NCBI GenBank assembly: GCA_026706455.1 | Contig: JAPOYS010000143.1 | Coordinates: forward strand, 1-44,685 | DNA length: 44,685 nt | Direction of reading: 5' to 3' | DNA from: Chloroflexota bacterium | GTDB taxonomy: Bacteria > Chloroflexota > Anaerolineae > Aggregatilineales > Phototrophicaceae | The notes under the pieces: generated by a model | Database searches by the model: none | Told to the model about the DNA's origin: nothing | What the model saw: only the letters and a program-made list of their open reading frames with translations | Position numbers and translations under genes: made by a program | In this document: positions 1 to 8,851 of the stretch, piece after piece | Position numbering within the stretch: the first letter of the stretch is position 1 | Layout of the letters: each line of letters begins with the position of its first letter

Positions 1-56
1 GAAAACCCGGCCGTCTTTCACCAACATCCACACCACCTCACTGCGAGACTAAACAC

Positions 57-734
57 CTAGTCATCAGCCATGGACGAAGAACCTGCCAAGCGGTGCGCCG
101 CGCGGACGGGCTCCGGCAAGCGATAGCGTGTCGTCGTGCTCAGCGCCAGCCGCGCCGCGCTTTCCAGATCAGCCAAGTGACCGACAGAGACAAATACCGG
201 TTTGACCCCTGCGCGTGTCCGCAGAACGACGCCCAATTGCGCGCCCTTGTATATCAACGGGCTGCGGCTTCCCTTCGTCGGCGCCGGCTCGACATAATCA
301 CCGATGTAGCGAGTCTTGCCGCAGCCGACGGTGGGACCTTGCAGCCACAAGCCGAGGTGCGCGGCGATGCCCATCCTGCGCGGATGCATCTGCCCCATGC
401 CATCAAAGATGAAGGCGCCCGGCTCGCTGCGAAGCTGCTCTAACGCCGCCAGAATGACCGGTCCTTCGCGAAAAGCCAAGAGCCCCGGAATGTAGGGAAA
501 GGATGTTTCTCGCTGGGCGCTTGCGGTTTCGATGACTTCAAGCTGCGGATAACTGACGACAACTATAGCGGCTCTCGATACCTTGCCCTTGACGCTGACA
601 TCAACCCCAGCCACCGTCTCCAGCCGATCAAAGGCCAGCGGCACATCGCTCTTCAATTGGGGCGCCAGCTCGAGCTGCAACGCGGCCGCCGCCTTTGGAG
701 CGAGATTCCAATCGTGCAGATGATCGATTTTCAT
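57..734 (-). CDS. nfi: Endonuclease V (deoxyinosine 3' endonuclease)
   Basis: DNA-repair nuclease that nicks DNA one base 3' of deaminated bases such as inosine. The 225-residue product shows the full family pattern: GVDVS near residue 43 with the metal-binding Asp45, the FPYIPG strand-wedge motif at 79-84, Glu90, and DGMGQMHPRR at 111-120 carrying Asp111 and His117. The length equals that of well-studied bacterial members. I start at the ATG at 734; a TTG four codons upstream (746) is possible, but neither has a good ribosome-binding site. It lies about 30 bases after the rpoD stop on the same strand, so it probably rides on the dnaG-rpoD transcript. Identification is firm; only the start is uncertain. 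Confidence 0.93.
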   Translation of the reverse strand: MKIDHLHDWNLAPKAAAALQLELAPQLKSDVPLAFDRLETVAGVDVSVKGKVSRAAIVVVSYPQLEVIETASAQRETSFPYIPGLLAFREGPVILAALEQLRSEPGAFIFDGMGQMHPRRMGIAAHLGLWLQGPTVGCGKTRYIGDYVEPAPTKGSRSPLIYKGAQLGVVLRTRAGVKPVFVSVGHLADLESAARLALSTTTRYRLPEPVRAAHRLAGSSSMADD

Positions 735-765
735 GAAGTTGCGCAATTGGTGATGCGCGCCGCCG

Positions 766-2334
766 CTACATCCCGAGATAATCTCGAAGCTCGCGCGATC
801 GGGTAGGATGGCGCAGTTTGCGCAGCGCCTTCACTTCAATCTGGCGAATGCGTTCGCGCGTTACGCCGAAATACTGCCCAACTTCCTCCAAGGTGTTGTC
901 GTGCCCGTCCTGCAAGCCGAAGCGCAACTCCAAAACTTGTCGCTCGCGCTCGCTGAGGACGCCCAGCGCCGAGCGAATCTGTTCCTTCAGCAGTTGTCGG
1001 CCTGCCGCATCGACCGGACCAGGAAGATTGTCATCCGGTATGAAATCGCCCAGCTGGCTGCTGTCATCCTGCCCGACAGGCATATCAAGGCTCATCGGCT
1101 CTTGGCTGATGCGCATAATCTTGCGCACCTTCTGCGTGGCGCGGCGCAGCTTGCGATTCAGCTGCGGGTCCAAAGCCCGGTTTTCTCGCTGATGCTCTTT
1201 AATGGCGCTGCGCTCTTCATCGTTCAGAAAGTCCATCTCCAGGGCGATTTGCTCCGTGACCGGGTCGGCGCCCAGTTTCTGAACCAGATCGCGCTGGACG
1301 CGCATCATGCGGTTGATCGTTTCGACCATGTGAACGGGAATACGAATCGTGCGCGCCTGATCGGCGATGGCGCGGCTGATCGCTTGGCGGATCCACCAGG
1401 TGGCGTAGGTGCTAAATTTGTAGCCCTTGGTATGGTCAAATTTATTGACGGCGCGCAACAGACCTAGGTTGCCTTCCTGAATCAAGTCCAGAAAACTGAT
1501 GCCCCGTCCCATATACCGTTTGGCGACGCTGACGACCAGACGCAGATTCGCCCGCGTCAGGTCTTCCGACGCTTGAGCCGCGTGCTGTTCCACTTGTTCT
1601 TGCTGCTGCTTGGCCAGGCTAATGGGATCCACCGTGTCTTCGATCCAACTGTCGAATTCCTGCAATGACGGCAATTCATGCGCGCGGCGGACGTAGCGCT
1701 GCATTTGCGTCTGGTGCTCGAAGGGAAATAGAAACAGCGCGTGAACTACGCTGAAAACCGCTTGCGCCATCTCTATCCAATCGTCATCGCGGCCCCAGTT
1801 TCTCTGGTTAAGATAGCTGCGAATGTAGGACTCGGCATCGCGGTCCCAATCGTTGACCACCTCCTGCACTTCAGCCAACGCCTTGAAGAAGTCGGGCGCC
1901 TCGACGGCACGCGCTTCCGCGCAGACATGGAGCTTGCCCCAGTCTTCTCGCAACCGTTTGTAAGCGAATCGCTCGACATCCAGGTAATCGGGCGCGCTCG
2001 GTTTGCCGTTGGTATTGTCCAGGCTCATGAGCTCGTCGCGCAGGCTTTCCAAATGTCGCTCGGCCGCGATCTGCGCGCTCAGCCACATCTCACGGTTGCT
2101 ATCCAGCAAGGGGACTTGCCCGATCTCCTTGAGATACATCTTCACTGGATCGTCCGAGGGCGGCAGGCTGTCAAGCGCCTCAGATTGCGTTTCGTCGTTT
2201 TCCAACTCAGCCGCATCATAGCCGTCGGTTTCGTAGTTCCCGCCTGGGCGGCTGTCCGTCTCGGTCAGCTCGCTGGTTTCATCCGCATCGAAGCCCACGA
2301 AGGCGCCGATTCGGTTGTCGCTAGTCCTTTTCAT
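766..2334 (-). CDS. rpoD: RNA polymerase primary sigma factor RpoD/SigA
   Basis: Housekeeping sigma factor of 522 residues. An acidic N-terminus (1-60) replaces a full region 1.1. Region 1.2 is at about 61-93 and a non-conserved spacer spans about 95-255. Region 2 (258-330) contains the [18 protein letters not shown] core helix and the [13 protein letters not shown] -10 recognition helix. Region 4 (455-515) contains [20 protein letters not shown], the -35 helix-turn-helix. Region 3 carries about 30 extra residues (roughly 371-402) compared with E. coli RpoD. AGGAG sits 8 bases before the ATG. The gene follows dnaG with a 15-bp gap, the classic macromolecular-synthesis arrangement. Many intergenic regions in this window hold TATAAT boxes, consistent with a canonical primary sigma. 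Confidence 0.95.
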   Translation of the reverse strand: MKRTSDNRIGAFVGFDADETSELTETDSRPGGNYETDGYDAAELENDETQSEALDSLPPSDDPVKMYLKEIGQVPLLDSNREMWLSAQIAAERHLESLRDELMSLDNTNGKPSAPDYLDVERFAYKRLREDWGKLHVCAEARAVEAPDFFKALAEVQEVVNDWDRDAESYIRSYLNQRNWGRDDDWIEMAQAVFSVVHALFLFPFEHQTQMQRYVRRAHELPSLQEFDSWIEDTVDPISLAKQQQEQVEQHAAQASEDLTRANLRLVVSVAKRYMGRGISFLDLIQEGNLGLLRAVNKFDHTKGYKFSTYATWWIRQAISRAIADQARTIRIPVHMVETINRMMRVQRDLVQKLGADPVTEQIALEMDFLNDEERSAIKEHQRENRALDPQLNRKLRRATQKVRKIMRISQEPMSLDMPVGQDDSSQLGDFIPDDNLPGPVDAAGRQLLKEQIRSALGVLSERERQVLELRFGLQDGHDNTLEEVGQYFGVTRERIRQIEVKALRKLRHPTRSRELRDYLGM

Positions 2335-2349
2335 CGAGTTGACTCCTGT

Positions 2350-4422
2350 TCAAGACATCGATGTTTGCTTCAATGGGAGCGAGTTCCGGCTTACAGCCAT
2401 GTTTATCCGCGCTTTCGCGCGCATGGAAAGCATGATTCTGAGATTGAGCCGATCTCTTTGCCGCGGATCAAGATCACCGTCAGCTTGCGCTTCTTCCTGA
2501 AGATACTGCATCTCCACGCGTTCGTTTTCCAATCGAATCAAGCGCAATTGCAGCGCCCGGCTAATCAATTCTTCGTGTTCGCCAGGTCCAGGCGCCACCC
2601 GAAGCGGGCGCCTCCTTAATATATCGTTCAAGTCCACCTGAAAGTTTCGTCGCATCGTTCTGGATACGGTCTCCGGCGAGTCAATGAGCAGCGCTTTAAT
2701 CTCGGATTGCAGTGCGTTGTCAAGGACCGACGCGAGGTAGTCAAGCGGTTCTTGATCGTCCTGCGCCATGGAGTCCAGCAGGCGCTCCATCAGCGCGCGA
2801 TATTGGCTGCGCGTGAAGTCGTCGACGCCGAGTTCGCTCAAGGGGCCGCGCAGGAGCTCTTCATCATCGCCGGCGAGCTCGCGCAATTTTCGATTGGCCA
2901 AGTACAGCAGATTGGGGTTCTTCAGCAACAAACTCAGGCAGTATGGTTCTAGCGCCGGGCTCTGCCTGCCGCCCGCGCCCGTAGTCGGGGCAGTCTCGGC
3001 GCTTGTCCCATTCCAGCCGGTCGCGTCCGGCGGGATCGCGTCCTGCTCCCCAAGCCAGAACTCAGGCGCCGCGTCCGGCGGCATCGGGGGCTTTGCGGGC
3101 TCGTCGGCGGGCAGCGACTCGCGCGCCCAAGCCAAGAGTTCGCGCTCGCCGATGCGCAAGCGGCGCGACAGCTTTTGCAGGTTTTCCTGCCGATACAGAT
3201 TGTTCTCGGAAGCCAGTAGAATGGGAAGAACATCCGCGGCGACCGACTGGCGCTCCAGCACGCTTGCGCCAGGGCTCAGGTTTTTCGTCTCCATCTCTAT
3301 GACGAAGTCGGCGATCGCCGGCGCGCCCGCGACCAACGAGTCCCATTCGCCCGGCCATCTGCGCAGGAAGTCATCAGGATCCTTGCCGTCGGGCAATCGA
3401 AGGACGCGCAGGTCCACATTCATCCGGCCCGCGAAATCCCTGGCCACCGTCCGGCGGGCGACATCGAGGCTGCGGCGGGCGGCGCTCTGCCCGGCTTCAT
3501 CCGCATCGAGCGCCAAGACAATTCGGCGGGCGATCCGCGGCGCGATCAACTGGATTTGCTTCTCGGTCATCGCCGTTCCCATCTGGGCGACAACATTATA
3601 GAAGCCGGCTTGATGCGCCTGAATAACATCCATATAGCCTTCGACGACCACCGCCGTGCCACTGTCGCGGATGGCTCGCCGGCCCCGGTCCAAACCGAAG
3701 AGAAGACGACTCTTGTCAAATAGCACGGATTGCGGCGAGTTGATGTACTTTGCCGCTTCTTCCGAGCCAAGCGCGCGGCCGCCAAAGCCGACCGCCCGTC
3801 CGCGCTCGTCTCGGATGGGTATCATCAGTCGATTGCGGAAACGATCGTATACGCGTCCGTTTTCGTTGCGAATCGCCAGACCGACGTCTACGATATCGTC
3901 GTCGCGATATCCAAGAGCGCGCAGCGACTTTAGAAGCCAATCCCAGCTTTGGGGAGCGCAACCCAATTGGAAAGCGCTGACCGTCTCATCGCGCAATCCA
4001 CGCTCCTCGCGCATGTAAGCAAGGGCGGAGGACCCGGCGCCGCTGTAAAGCCGGCCCTGGAATAACTCGGCGGCCGCCTTCACAAGACCGCGGAGCCCGT
4101 CAATCCGGTCGCTGAGCGTTTTCTGTTCTGGCGTCTGGGGCTTCAGTTGTACGCCGGCTTCAGCGCCCAATTCCCGCAGCGCTTCCTTGAAATCCCAGCC
4201 ATGGACTTTTTGCGCGAAGGTGAAGAGGTCGCCGCCTTCCGAACAGGCGCCGAAGCAATGCCAGGTTTGCCGCTCCGGATTGACCACGAACGAAGGCGTC
4301 TTTTCGTTGTGAAAAGGGCAGCAAGCCTTGTGATTGCGCCCCGCCTTCTTCAGCCCCGGCACATGCCGCCGCACGTATTCAACGATGTCAATCCGCGCCT
4401 TGATCTCATCCGTCACGGACAT
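2350..4422 (-). CDS. dnaG: DNA primase DnaG
   Basis: Makes the RNA primers for DNA replication. The 690-residue protein has an N-terminal CHC2-type zinc finger with Cys35, His38, Cys56 and Cys60. The last pair is spaced C-X3-C (HCFGAC) rather than the more usual C-X2-C. The TOPRIM catalytic core has EGYMD at 261-265 and the acidic LALDADEAG motif at about 303-311. A long C-terminal part follows, where the helicase-binding domain lies. The ATG at 4422 is preceded by GGGGAG at suitable spacing. It is the first gene of the dnaG-rpoD-nfi unit, with a TATAAT box about 31 bases upstream. Confidence 0.96.
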   Translation of the reverse strand: MSVTDEIKARIDIVEYVRRHVPGLKKAGRNHKACCPFHNEKTPSFVVNPERQTWHCFGACSEGGDLFTFAQKVHGWDFKEALRELGAEAGVQLKPQTPEQKTLSDRIDGLRGLVKAAAELFQGRLYSGAGSSALAYMREERGLRDETVSAFQLGCAPQSWDWLLKSLRALGYRDDDIVDVGLAIRNENGRVYDRFRNRLMIPIRDERGRAVGFGGRALGSEEAAKYINSPQSVLFDKSRLLFGLDRGRRAIRDSGTAVVVEGYMDVIQAHQAGFYNVVAQMGTAMTEKQIQLIAPRIARRIVLALDADEAGQSAARRSLDVARRTVARDFAGRMNVDLRVLRLPDGKDPDDFLRRWPGEWDSLVAGAPAIADFVIEMETKNLSPGASVLERQSVAADVLPILLASENNLYRQENLQKLSRRLRIGERELLAWARESLPADEPAKPPMPPDAAPEFWLGEQDAIPPDATGWNGTSAETAPTTGAGGRQSPALEPYCLSLLLKNPNLLYLANRKLRELAGDDEELLRGPLSELGVDDFTRSQYRALMERLLDSMAQDDQEPLDYLASVLDNALQSEIKALLIDSPETVSRTMRRNFQVDLNDILRRRPLRVAPGPGEHEELISRALQLRLIRLENERVEMQYLQEEAQADGDLDPRQRDRLNLRIMLSMRAKARINMAVSRNSLPLKQTSMS

Positions 4423-4452
4423 GCTGAAGCTCCCCGATGAGATTACGCATCA

Positions 4453-4458
4453 ATTATA
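4453..4458 (-). promoter_or_regulatory. Probable -10 box upstream of dnaG
   Basis: A perfect TATAAT on the minus strand lies 30 bases upstream of the dnaG start, in the 195-base gap between glyQS and dnaG. No good -35 hexamer is visible at 16-18 bases, so the call rests on the -10 match and position. Confidence 0.4.
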
Positions 4459-4617
4459 GAGATGTCCCAGCGCCTGCGCCACATATACGACAGCAAGCTG
4501 ACAGAAACCAACCAATCGCGCTCGGCCTGAGTTGACTACCACCATTAACGATCTGGCCGGCAATTGGGCGTCCAAATGTTCACGCGCGGCGCGACCAAAG
4601 TTTGGCAAGCGCTCGCG

Positions 4618-7617
4618 CTAGAAATTCTCCAGCTCGCTGAGATCAGCCGCGCCGTTTTGCAGCGCGGCGATCTTCTGCAACAGCGCGATGCGGTTGTTGC
4701 GCAGCGCGACATCGTCGGCATGAACCAGAACATGGTCGAAGAAAGCCGCCACCGCCGGCGTCATTTTCTCGAATGCGCTGAGGAATGCATGGACGCCAGC
4801 CACGCCGTCGAGGCTCGCGGTCGCCGTCGCCAAACTGTCATGCAACTGGATTTCCTGTTCTTCTCGCAATAGCGCCGGATCGAAGGTCTGCGCTTCCTCG
4901 CTGCGGGTTATGCGCACGCAGCGCGCATAGGCATCGAGGATCCCTTCCCAGTCGTCGCGCTTCACCCAGCGAGCCAAATGGTCGATATCAGCTAAGGCGC
5001 GCGTCGGGTCAAGCGCAGCTGCGCGAAGCACAGACTTGAGCACATCAAGTGGATAGGCATGAGTTTCCTGAAGCCAACTTTCAAAGCGACCCTCGAAAAA
5101 AGCCAGAACTTGCGCGCGGACATCCGAACTGACCGTCACCGGTTGCCGCTTCGATACTGCCAGAATGAGGCGCCGCAGGTTCACCGAGAGCGAGCGATCG
5201 ACCAGAATCTGGATGATGCCATGCGCGTTTCGCCGCAGCCCGAAGGGGTCCGATGTCGATTTTGGCGCCAGCCCGACGGCAAAGAGGCCGACCAGACTGT
5301 CCAGCTTGTCGGCGAGGGCGAGCAAGCGCCCGGCGTCGCTGGCGGGCAGGCTGTCGCCGGCGCCGCGTGGCAGCCAATGCTCGAATATCGCATCGGCGAC
5401 GGCCGGGGCGATTCCTTCGCGCAAGGCGTATTCGCGGCCCATCACGCCCTGCAGCGATGTCATCTCAACGACCATGCTCGTCGCCAGATCGGCTTTGGCG
5501 ATGGCGGCCGCTTGTTCGGCGATAGCAATCGCCGGCGAGTCGAAGCCGAGCAACTCGCCGAGCGCGGCGATCGACGCCGCCACCCGGTCGTTCTTCTGGC
5601 GCATGGAACCGAGGCCCGCTTGGAAGGTCAAAGTGTCCAAGCGCGGCAAGTAATCTCGCAGCGGTTTCTTGATGTCCGCCTGATAGAAGAACTGGGCATC
5701 GGAGAAGCGCGCGCGCAGGACCTGCTCGTTGCCCCTTATTACCTTGTCCAGATGCTCGCTGTCGCCATTGCGCACGCCCATGAAATGATTCATCAGACGA
5801 CCACGATTGTCCTCTAGCGCGAAGTAGCGCTGGTGCTTCTTCATAACCGTGACCAGCACATCGCGCGGCAACTCAAGATAGGCGGTGTCAAAGCGGCCGC
5901 GGAAGACGGTCGGCGCTTCGACGAGATTCGCCACCTCCGCCAGCAGGTCGGCGTCCATCAACGCGCTTGCGCCAACTTCCGACGCCAACTCCGCGACCCG
6001 CCGGCGGATGAAGGCCTGCCGCTTCTGGCCCTCCGGCAAAATGCCCTGATCATCGAGATTCTGAAGATAAGAACTTGCACCGCGAAGCGCAATCGCCGGC
6101 GAGCCGCTGGGACGCAAGCCGCGCGTCACATTCCCGCTCGCTATACCGGCGTATTCAAAGGGAATGACCGCATCGCCAAATAGGGCAGCGATCCAACGAA
6201 TTGGCCGGGAAAAGGCGACGCCCGTTTCGTTCCAGCGCATCGACTTGCCAAAGCTAATTTCGGCGATGAAGCCGGGCAGCGCGTCCGCCAGCACGGTTGT
6301 CGCAGCTTCGCCTGCATGGCGAACTTGCGCCGTCACATAGCGCCCGCCGTCCATTTTCTGAACGTTCAGGTCCTCAACGGCGACATCCTTGGCGCGCGCG
6401 AATCCGAGCGCCGCGCGCGTCGGCTGGCCTGCGGCGTCGTAGGCGCGGTCGGCCGGCGGTCCCTTGGCGAGGTATTCTTCGTCCGCCTGTCTCGGCACAA
6501 GCCCTCGCGCGCTGACGACGATTCGCCGAGGAGTGGTGTGGACCTCAAGCCCGTCATGCGTCAAGCGCAACTCATCAAATAACTTGGGGGCGGCCGCCTT
6601 CACCTGCGTCAACGCCGCCGCCACATCGTCAGCCGGCATCTCTTCGACGCCGATCTCAAGCAGGAAATCGGCCGCCTCAGTTGGCGGAGGCGGCAATTCG
6701 CCCGCCACCTGCAGCGCCGGGCCGAGCCAGCGCTCGCTCATCTTCATCAGCGGGTGACCAAGCGCTTCCCGCTGCGCGACATATTCCTTGGCAATTGTGC
6801 GCGTCATCTCGCGCATGCGCCGAAAATAACCCGCTCGCTCGGTAACGCCAATCGCGCCGCGCGTGTCCAGCACGTTGAAGAGATGGCTGCATTTCAATAC
6901 ATAATCGTAAGCGGCGATCAGCGCATCGCCTTCCAGCGCGCGCCCATATTCGCGTTCGTAGGTATCGTAAACTGCTCTTAGCGCCTCCACATCGGCGACG
7001 TCAAAATAATAGCGGCAATGTTCGACCTCGTCGTTGAACATGACATCGCCATACTTGACGCCGTCCAGCCAGTCAATATCCCATGCTGCTTCTTTGCCCT
7101 GCAGCGCCAGCACAATACGTTCAATGCCGTAGGTGATCTCGACGCTGACGGGATCGAGATTCTGACCGCCCGCCTGCTGGAAATAGGTGAACTGCGTAAT
7201 CTCCTGCCCATCCAGCCAGACCTCCCAGCCCAGCCCCCAAGCGCCTAATGCCGGCGATTCCCAGTTGTCTTCGACGAAGCGAATGTCGTGCTCGCGCTGA
7301 TTGATGCCCAGCGCCGCCAGCGAAGCCAGATAGAGTTCCTGCGGATTGCCCGGGTCTGGCTTCAGCATCACCTGATATTGGTAGTACTTCTGCATGCGAT
7401 TGGGGTTCTCGCCATAGCGACCGTCATCGGGCCGCACGCTCGGCTCGACATAGGCGACGCGCCAAGGTTCCGGACCTAACACGCGCAGAATCGTCGCCGG
7501 GTTGCCGGTGCCAGCGCCGACCTGCACATTGTAAGGTTCCCAAATCAGGCAGTTCTGATCAGCCCAAAACTGATGTAGCTCAAATATGACCTGCTGGAAA
7601 GTCAGAGGTGATGGCAT
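4618..7617 (-). CDS. glyQS: Fused glycyl-tRNA synthetase, alpha and beta subunits in one chain
   Basis: Charges tRNA-Gly. Most bacteria of the alpha2-beta2 type encode the two subunits as separate glyQ and glyS genes; here both are in one 999-residue chain. Residues 1-300 are the catalytic alpha subunit ([13 protein letters not shown] near the start, then [10 protein letters not shown] and [20 protein letters not shown]). A proline-rich linker (about 305-315) leads to the beta subunit, which opens with [15 protein letters not shown]. It ends with the anticodon-binding segment containing [22 protein letters not shown]. The ATG at 7617 has AGGA six bases upstream; the TTG one codon earlier is less likely. 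Similar fusions are known in chlamydiae and several other phyla. Confidence 0.95.
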   Translation of the reverse strand: MPSPLTFQQVIFELHQFWADQNCLIWEPYNVQVGAGTGNPATILRVLGPEPWRVAYVEPSVRPDDGRYGENPNRMQKYYQYQVMLKPDPGNPQELYLASLAALGINQREHDIRFVEDNWESPALGAWGLGWEVWLDGQEITQFTYFQQAGGQNLDPVSVEITYGIERIVLALQGKEAAWDIDWLDGVKYGDVMFNDEVEHCRYYFDVADVEALRAVYDTYEREYGRALEGDALIAAYDYVLKCSHLFNVLDTRGAIGVTERAGYFRRMREMTRTIAKEYVAQREALGHPLMKMSERWLGPALQVAGELPPPPTEAADFLLEIGVEEMPADDVAAALTQVKAAAPKLFDELRLTHDGLEVHTTPRRIVVSARGLVPRQADEEYLAKGPPADRAYDAAGQPTRAALGFARAKDVAVEDLNVQKMDGGRYVTAQVRHAGEAATTVLADALPGFIAEISFGKSMRWNETGVAFSRPIRWIAALFGDAVIPFEYAGIASGNVTRGLRPSGSPAIALRGASSYLQNLDDQGILPEGQKRQAFIRRRVAELASEVGASALMDADLLAEVANLVEAPTVFRGRFDTAYLELPRDVLVTVMKKHQRYFALEDNRGRLMNHFMGVRNGDSEHLDKVIRGNEQVLRARFSDAQFFYQADIKKPLRDYLPRLDTLTFQAGLGSMRQKNDRVAASIAALGELLGFDSPAIAIAEQAAAIAKADLATSMVVEMTSLQGVMGREYALREGIAPAVADAIFEHWLPRGAGDSLPASDAGRLLALADKLDSLVGLFAVGLAPKSTSDPFGLRRNAHGIIQILVDRSLSVNLRRLILAVSKRQPVTVSSDVRAQVLAFFEGRFESWLQETHAYPLDVLKSVLRAAALDPTRALADIDHLARWVKRDDWEGILDAYARCVRITRSEEAQTFDPALLREEQEIQLHDSLATATASLDGVAGVHAFLSAFEKMTPAVAAFFDHVLVHADDVALRNNRIALLQKIAALQNGAADLSELENF

Positions 7618-7659
7618 CAATCGTCCTGACTACGTGAATGGCGGTACCTGTCGCGCAGT

Positions 7660-7665
7660 ATTATA
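7660..7665 (-). promoter_or_regulatory. Probable -10 box upstream of glyQS
   Basis: A perfect TATAAT on the minus strand lies 42 bases upstream of the glyQS start, in the 157-base gap after the DUF4340 gene. The -35 is poor (TCGTTA at 17 bp). I see no T-box specifier or antiterminator structure in this short leader. Confidence 0.4.
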
Positions 7666-7774
7666 TTGGCGCCGCGGCCGAATAACGAGGGCGCAGCCTG
7701 CGAATCAAGCCCAGCTGGTTTTTGGCTCGCGCCCTGCCGATGCGACTCTCCGTCAGTCGCCTCAGCCGGCGCCA

Positions 7775-8851
7775 TTATTCACTTGCTGGTTCCGCAAGCC
7801 CGGCGCCTTCCGCCTCCGACGGCTTGATCAGGTCAGCGCTTTTGAGATCTTTGAAGGCTTTGAAGACAGTTTCGCGCGCCAAAACATAGTACTCAGCGGC
7901 TGATGACTTGAGCACGACGCCGTCCTCCAATTGAGCGCCAAAGGTCAAGGTGTATGCCGCTTCCGTGAATTCAGGCGCCGCTTCGCTTTCCGAGCCAGTT
8001 GACGACCCGTCTTCATCCTCGCGCGATCCATCTGCGTCTTGGTCTGCGACCGGCTCGGCGCTTTCGACCGCCTGGCGATAACGCACATGGACGACTGCTT
8101 GCGGGTCGTCAAGTCCATATTCGTCGAGCGCCTCCAGACCCAGCGGCTCCAACAAACGAACGCTCGCGGCATTGCGCGAAACGATTGGCATCTTCGTATC
8201 TTCGAATGCCGCGCCTTCGGGCAATTCCGCATAGCGCCAACTGTCGCCATCGCGCAAGAATGTAAAGACGCCGTCCGCATTTTCGACGCGAATCTCGACG
8301 ACATCCGCCAGCGGCGCATTCACATAATTCGCGTCAAGCCAGGTCGACGTCTGTGTGGAGAGCTCCCAGGAACTGAGGCCCAGGCCCAGGTAGACATTGT
8401 CTTCGCCCGCCCGCCGCAGGTATACCGTGTCGACGCCGCCGCTGCCGCCGAGATACAGCAACTGAGCGGCCTCCCCGCTTTCAAGACTCAACTTCCGCCG
8501 GAAGTCATCATCGGCGACCTCCAGGCGAGCGAAATTCACCGGATTCGTCGCGATCAAGCGCCGCGTGTCCAGGTTCGCGATCTTGTCCAGAAGCTCATCC
8601 ACTTTCTCAGCCTCAACTGGGAAGCCGTCTGCGCCGGGCAAGACCCAGCCAGCCTCACCGCGGGCGAAGATCACTTCATTGTCGAGCTCATCGGCGAAGC
8701 TGATGCGCTCCACATCGGCGGCGGTCATGCCGGCTAGTATTGGCTCGGCGGGGCGCGCTTCAGTACTGCTCGACGTGACAACCGAGATCGCCAGAAGAAT
8801 GAGTTGCGCAACCAATACAATCGCCAGAAGAACATTGCTGCGCTTCAACAT
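7775..8851 (-). CDS. DUF4340 domain-containing membrane-anchored protein
   Basis: A 358-residue protein with one N-terminal membrane anchor (LLAIVLVAQLILLAISVV, residues 8-25) followed by an extracytoplasmic domain of the DUF4340 type. Typical features are the VERISF strand near 48, the YLGGSGGVDTVYLRRAGEDNVYLG segment and the SWRYAELP stretch. The tail is acidic and low-complexity (about 285-310). The function is unknown, but this family usually sits beside GldG-type transporter genes, as here. Its ATG overlaps the stop of the upstream GldF-GldG gene in a TAATG, with AAAGGAGG upstream, so translational coupling is likely. It is the last gene of a three-gene operon. Confidence 0.82.
   Translation of the reverse strand: MLKRSNVLLAIVLVAQLILLAISVVTSSSTEARPAEPILAGMTAADVERISFADELDNEVIFARGEAGWVLPGADGFPVEAEKVDELLDKIANLDTRRLIATNPVNFARLEVADDDFRRKLSLESGEAAQLLYLGGSGGVDTVYLRRAGEDNVYLGLGLSSWELSTQTSTWLDANYVNAPLADVVEIRVENADGVFTFLRDGDSWRYAELPEGAAFEDTKMPIVSRNAASVRLLEPLGLEALDEYGLDDPQAVVHVRYRQAVESAEPVADQDADGSREDEDGSSTGSESEAAPEFTEAAYTLTFGAQLEDGVVLKSSAAEYYVLARETVFKAFKDLKSADLIKPSEAEGAGLAEPASE

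Noticed and set aside
1741..2619. 292-codon plus-strand frame opposite rpoD and dnaG
   Set aside because: It spans the gap between two certain genes on the other strand and shows no family pattern.
7618..7774. T-box riboswitch before glyQS
   Set aside because: The leader after the -10 is only about 35 bases, too short, and no T-box consensus (TGGnACCGCG) is seen.
8122..8170. Possible tRNA or small RNA in gaps of the first 30 kb
   Set aside because: I looked for TTCGA-type T-arms with acceptor pairing in intergenic regions and found none that fold; no RNA gene is supported.
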